Part shown: positions 62,091 to 64,000 of the stretch, piece by piece
Layout: every line of letters starts with the position of its first letter
Numbering within the stretch: the stretch's first letter is position 1
Origin: an uncultured Selenomonadales bacterium
Lineage (GTDB): Bacteria; Bacillota; Negativicutes; Selenomonadales; Selenomonadaceae
Direction of reading: 5' to 3'
DNA length: 64,000 nucleotides
Assembly: GCA_900315155.1 (NCBI GenBank)
Contig: OMYB01000002.1
Location: forward strand, 272,940-336,939
Translations under genes and position numbers: made by a program
Notes under the pieces: generated by a model
Database searches by the model: none
The model's input: only the letters and a program-made list of their open reading frames with translations
What the model was told of the DNA's origin: nothing

Positions 62091-63206
62091 ATGAAAGAAA
62101 AACAACCGGATGCAGCCGTGATCTCGCTGCTCGAACGCACGGCGCAGCAGGGCATCAACGCCATCGGGAATGATCTGCAGCATAACAGCGGCCACCAGCT
62201 GTGCATTGTCGACCAGGACGGCACGGAATGCTACCCGAAGGATGGACAGCCGCTGGACGAAGAAAGCCATACCGTATTCCATCGGATTCCCGTATTTCAG
62301 GACGACCAATATTTCTACGACAAGAACCATCAGTGCCTCATCCTGCAGGCCAGCCTGTCCGGTGAATCCCCACGGAAACTTCTTCTGCTGTTCCGGAAAG
62401 TCAAGCCGGAGGAAATCGTCGGCATTATCGAGAAGGCGCAGCCCGCCCACCTGGCACTCGTCTGGTATCTGAAGCAGCGCAACAGTGTCCAGCAGCAGGT
62501 TGAGCAGGAACTCCACCGCATCTACCAGGGCATCCTCATCGATAACAACATCCGCCTCGAGACACTCCTCACGCAGCAGGGCATCCACCTGAAACCCGAC
62601 CAGAGCTATGCCGTGATGCTCATGCGCGACTCGAGTCAGGAAATGACGAACCGGTGGCAGCAGGCTTTCAGGGACCGTTTCCACGTGCCCCTCTCCATCG
62701 GTGTCGGCAATGCCCACCCGATCAGCGACCTGCACAAGAGTTTCCATGAGGCGCGTATCGCCCTGACGTTCCGTACGATCAAAGGGCACGAGGGCTTCGT
62801 CCAATGGTTCCGGGATCTCGGCATCTTCGGCAATCTCTTCTCCTCTCCTGCAGAAGATATCCGCGCCTTCTGCCGCCAGACGCTCGACAAGCTGCTCGAA
62901 TACGACCACGACTACGACACGGAGCTCCAGCTCACGCTGCGCACCCTGCTCGATGAGAACTTCAACTACAAGCTCACGGCCGAAAAGCTCTTCATCCACG
63001 TCAACACGGTCCGCTACCGTGCCGAGAAGATCGCCCAGCTCCTCAATATCGACCTCAACTCCCCTGATGTCCGCTTCAACCTCTACGCCGCCATCCGCAT
63101 CGGCGACGTCCTGAAAAAGCTAGACCTCATGCAGCCCGGCTACATCGGCACGATCCATACCCACAACGACAAACACCATACCAAGACAAGCAAGACCATA
63201 TTCTAA
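62091..63206 (+). CDS. PucR/CdaR-type transcriptional regulator
   Basis: 371 residues. The N-terminal sensor (VISLLERTAQQGINAIGNDLQHNSGHQLCIVDQDGTE) resembles sugar-diacid recognition domains. The C-terminus is a PucR HTH: LRTLLDENFNYKLTAEKLFIHVNTVRYRAEKIAQLLNIDL. It is downstream of the flavoprotein, with its own TATAAT-containing promoter. It may sense the flavoprotein's carboxylate substrate and act at the mirrored promoters. The ATG at 62091 has GGAG eight bases upstream. Confidence 0.85.
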   Translation: MKEKQPDAAVISLLERTAQQGINAIGNDLQHNSGHQLCIVDQDGTECYPKDGQPLDEESHTVFHRIPVFQDDQYFYDKNHQCLILQASLSGESPRKLLLLFRKVKPEEIVGIIEKAQPAHLALVWYLKQRNSVQQQVEQELHRIYQGILIDNNIRLETLLTQQGIHLKPDQSYAVMLMRDSSQEMTNRWQQAFRDRFHVPLSIGVGNAHPISDLHKSFHEARIALTFRTIKGHEGFVQWFRDLGIFGNLFSSPAEDIRAFCRQTLDKLLEYDHDYDTELQLTLRTLLDENFNYKLTAEKLFIHVNTVRYRAEKIAQLLNIDLNSPDVRFNLYAAIRIGDVLKKLDLMQPGYIGTIHTHNDKHHTKTSKTIF

Positions 63207-63230
63207 GAACCATGCCTATATCGACAGCAA

Positions 63231-63269
63231 AACAGGGACGCCACGCGATTCGTGGCATCCCTGTTTTTT
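63231..63269 (+). terminator. Terminator after the PucR-type regulator
   Basis: A 15-bp stem AACAGGGACGCCACG / CGTGGCATCCCTGTT with one mismatch and a run of six Ts. Confidence 0.9.
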
Positions 63270-63292
63270 CATGTCTAGGCTTACCGTCTTTA

Positions 63293-63898
63293 TCAGAAGA
63301 AATATTTGATCTCCGTACGGACGAACGTCATATCCTTGTCATTTTGGACGCCCTTGCCCCAGAAATACTTGGCGCCGACCTCGACATTGCGGATGGGCGC
63401 TGCGATATACGCTTTATTGTACGATTTCTTATGCTGCGGGGGCTTCTTCCAGTTGCTATCTTTGCCGTAGTGCTCCTGGCGCATACGGAAGAAGCCGTCA
63501 AATTTGACTTTGTCGGCATTGCGCTCGAGGTTTGATACGCGCACACCGAGATGGTTCAGCTCGTCGCCGAACTCGGCACTCAGCTTGTCGATAAGGGCGC
63601 TGTCCGATGCCCCGACGTGCTTCGCATCGCGTGCTGCCATAGCCTTGGCGACCATCTGGCTCATCTCGAAACGGGTGATCGGCTTACTCCCCTGGAACGT
63701 CGTATCCCCATATCCCTCGATAACGCCGTCCGCTGCCAGCTGGGCCACAGCATCATAAGCCCAATGATCCTGCGGCACATCCGAGAACGGGCTCTGTGCC
63801 GCCTCGCCGGTCCCCGATACGACAAGAACGCCCCGGAATACTTGATAAATCAACCACATCCCGTATAATAAAGGTATATCAAACATAAAGGAGAGCAT
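63293..63898 (-). pseudogene. OmpM-like SLH-domain porin remnant
   Basis: 201 residues. An SLH domain (SPFSDVPQDHWAYDAVAQLAADGVIEGYGDTTFQGSKPITRFEMSQMVAKAM) and a short coiled coil (DKLSAEFGDELNHLGVRVSNLERN) match OmpM-type proteins of Negativicutes, which tether outer membrane to peptidoglycan. Only about 70 residues of barrel follow, including a first strand (VKFDGFFRMRQEHYG) and a terminal strand ending KYFF. Full-length relatives have roughly twice this size. No standard signal peptide precedes the SLH domain. It looks like a gene with an internal deletion and a replaced 5' end. Confidence 0.65.
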
Positions 63899-64000
63899 AT
63901 TTATGGCTCTTCGGGCATCCCTGTGGGCAAGAAATGCCGATTTCCCCTGTAACTAAGCCGGTTCCTCTAGCATAGGTTTTCTGTTAGGAAGTGGAATCCG
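63899..64000 (+). other. Window end, no gene recognised
   Basis: A plus-strand promoter-like TATAAT and AAAGGAG (about 63863-63894) lead to an ATG at 63903 with only 17 sense codons before a stop. No family is recognisable. The region may be the truncated start of another locus or a leader peptide. Confidence 0.3.

Overview
The window looks like a chromosomal segment of a G+C-rich diderm Firmicute of the Negativicutes, most likely the Selenomonadaceae (Selenomonas/Mitsuokella/Centipeda group). This is inferred from gene content, not from a database match: Firmicute-style genes sit beside outer-membrane hallmarks, namely flagellar L- and P-ring genes and an SLH-domain porin remnant.

Left part (1-26 kb). 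A leftward run carries mbl, flgF-flgG-flgA-flgH-flgI-flgJ, a phosphodiester glycosidase, an S55 peptidase and murA. Then come a lactate dehydrogenase-like gene, sucCD, galM, a short flagellin, a secreted glucosaminidase/TPR protein and tRNA-Gly(CCC). Next is a galactan/galactose locus: a GH53 endo-galactanase, a free-standing galactan-binding module, galK-galE-galT and a LacI-type regulator with several operator-like sites.

Right part (26-64 kb). This is an anaerobic respiration island for nitrate ammonification: a flavodoxin, moaC, narGHJI, two Crp/Fnr regulators, narK, nrfHA, a minimal ccmABCEF cytochrome c maturation set, a multiheme cytochrome divergent from a Tat-exported flavoprotein reductase, and a PucR-type regulator. 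Candidate activator sites sit 41.5 bp upstream of the inferred start sites of narG, narK and nrfHA, and a similar site lies upstream of the crp-ccm operon.

The main discovery is that narG is split by a 16.2-kb integrative element (about 32.03-48.25 kb). The junctions share a 6-bp core (TAAGCC). Removing one core plus the element restores an uninterrupted 1230-codon narG. The left junction also carries the 3' half of a tRNA (probably tRNA-Arg(UCU)) and its terminator, so the element normally targets a tRNA gene and has entered narG at a site that mimics the anticodon loop. It encodes an integrase, an excisionase, a DUF927-type helicase, an ERF annealase, an Fe-S type nuclease, RadC, XRE regulators and a PIN toxin-antitoxin pair. 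It also carries an unrecognised gene run: a classic AAA ATPase, membrane proteins, two proteins sharing a C-terminal motif, and hidden small proteins. I see no conjugation or virion genes. In the state shown, nitrate reductase should be inactive, while nitrite reduction (nrfHA) is intact.
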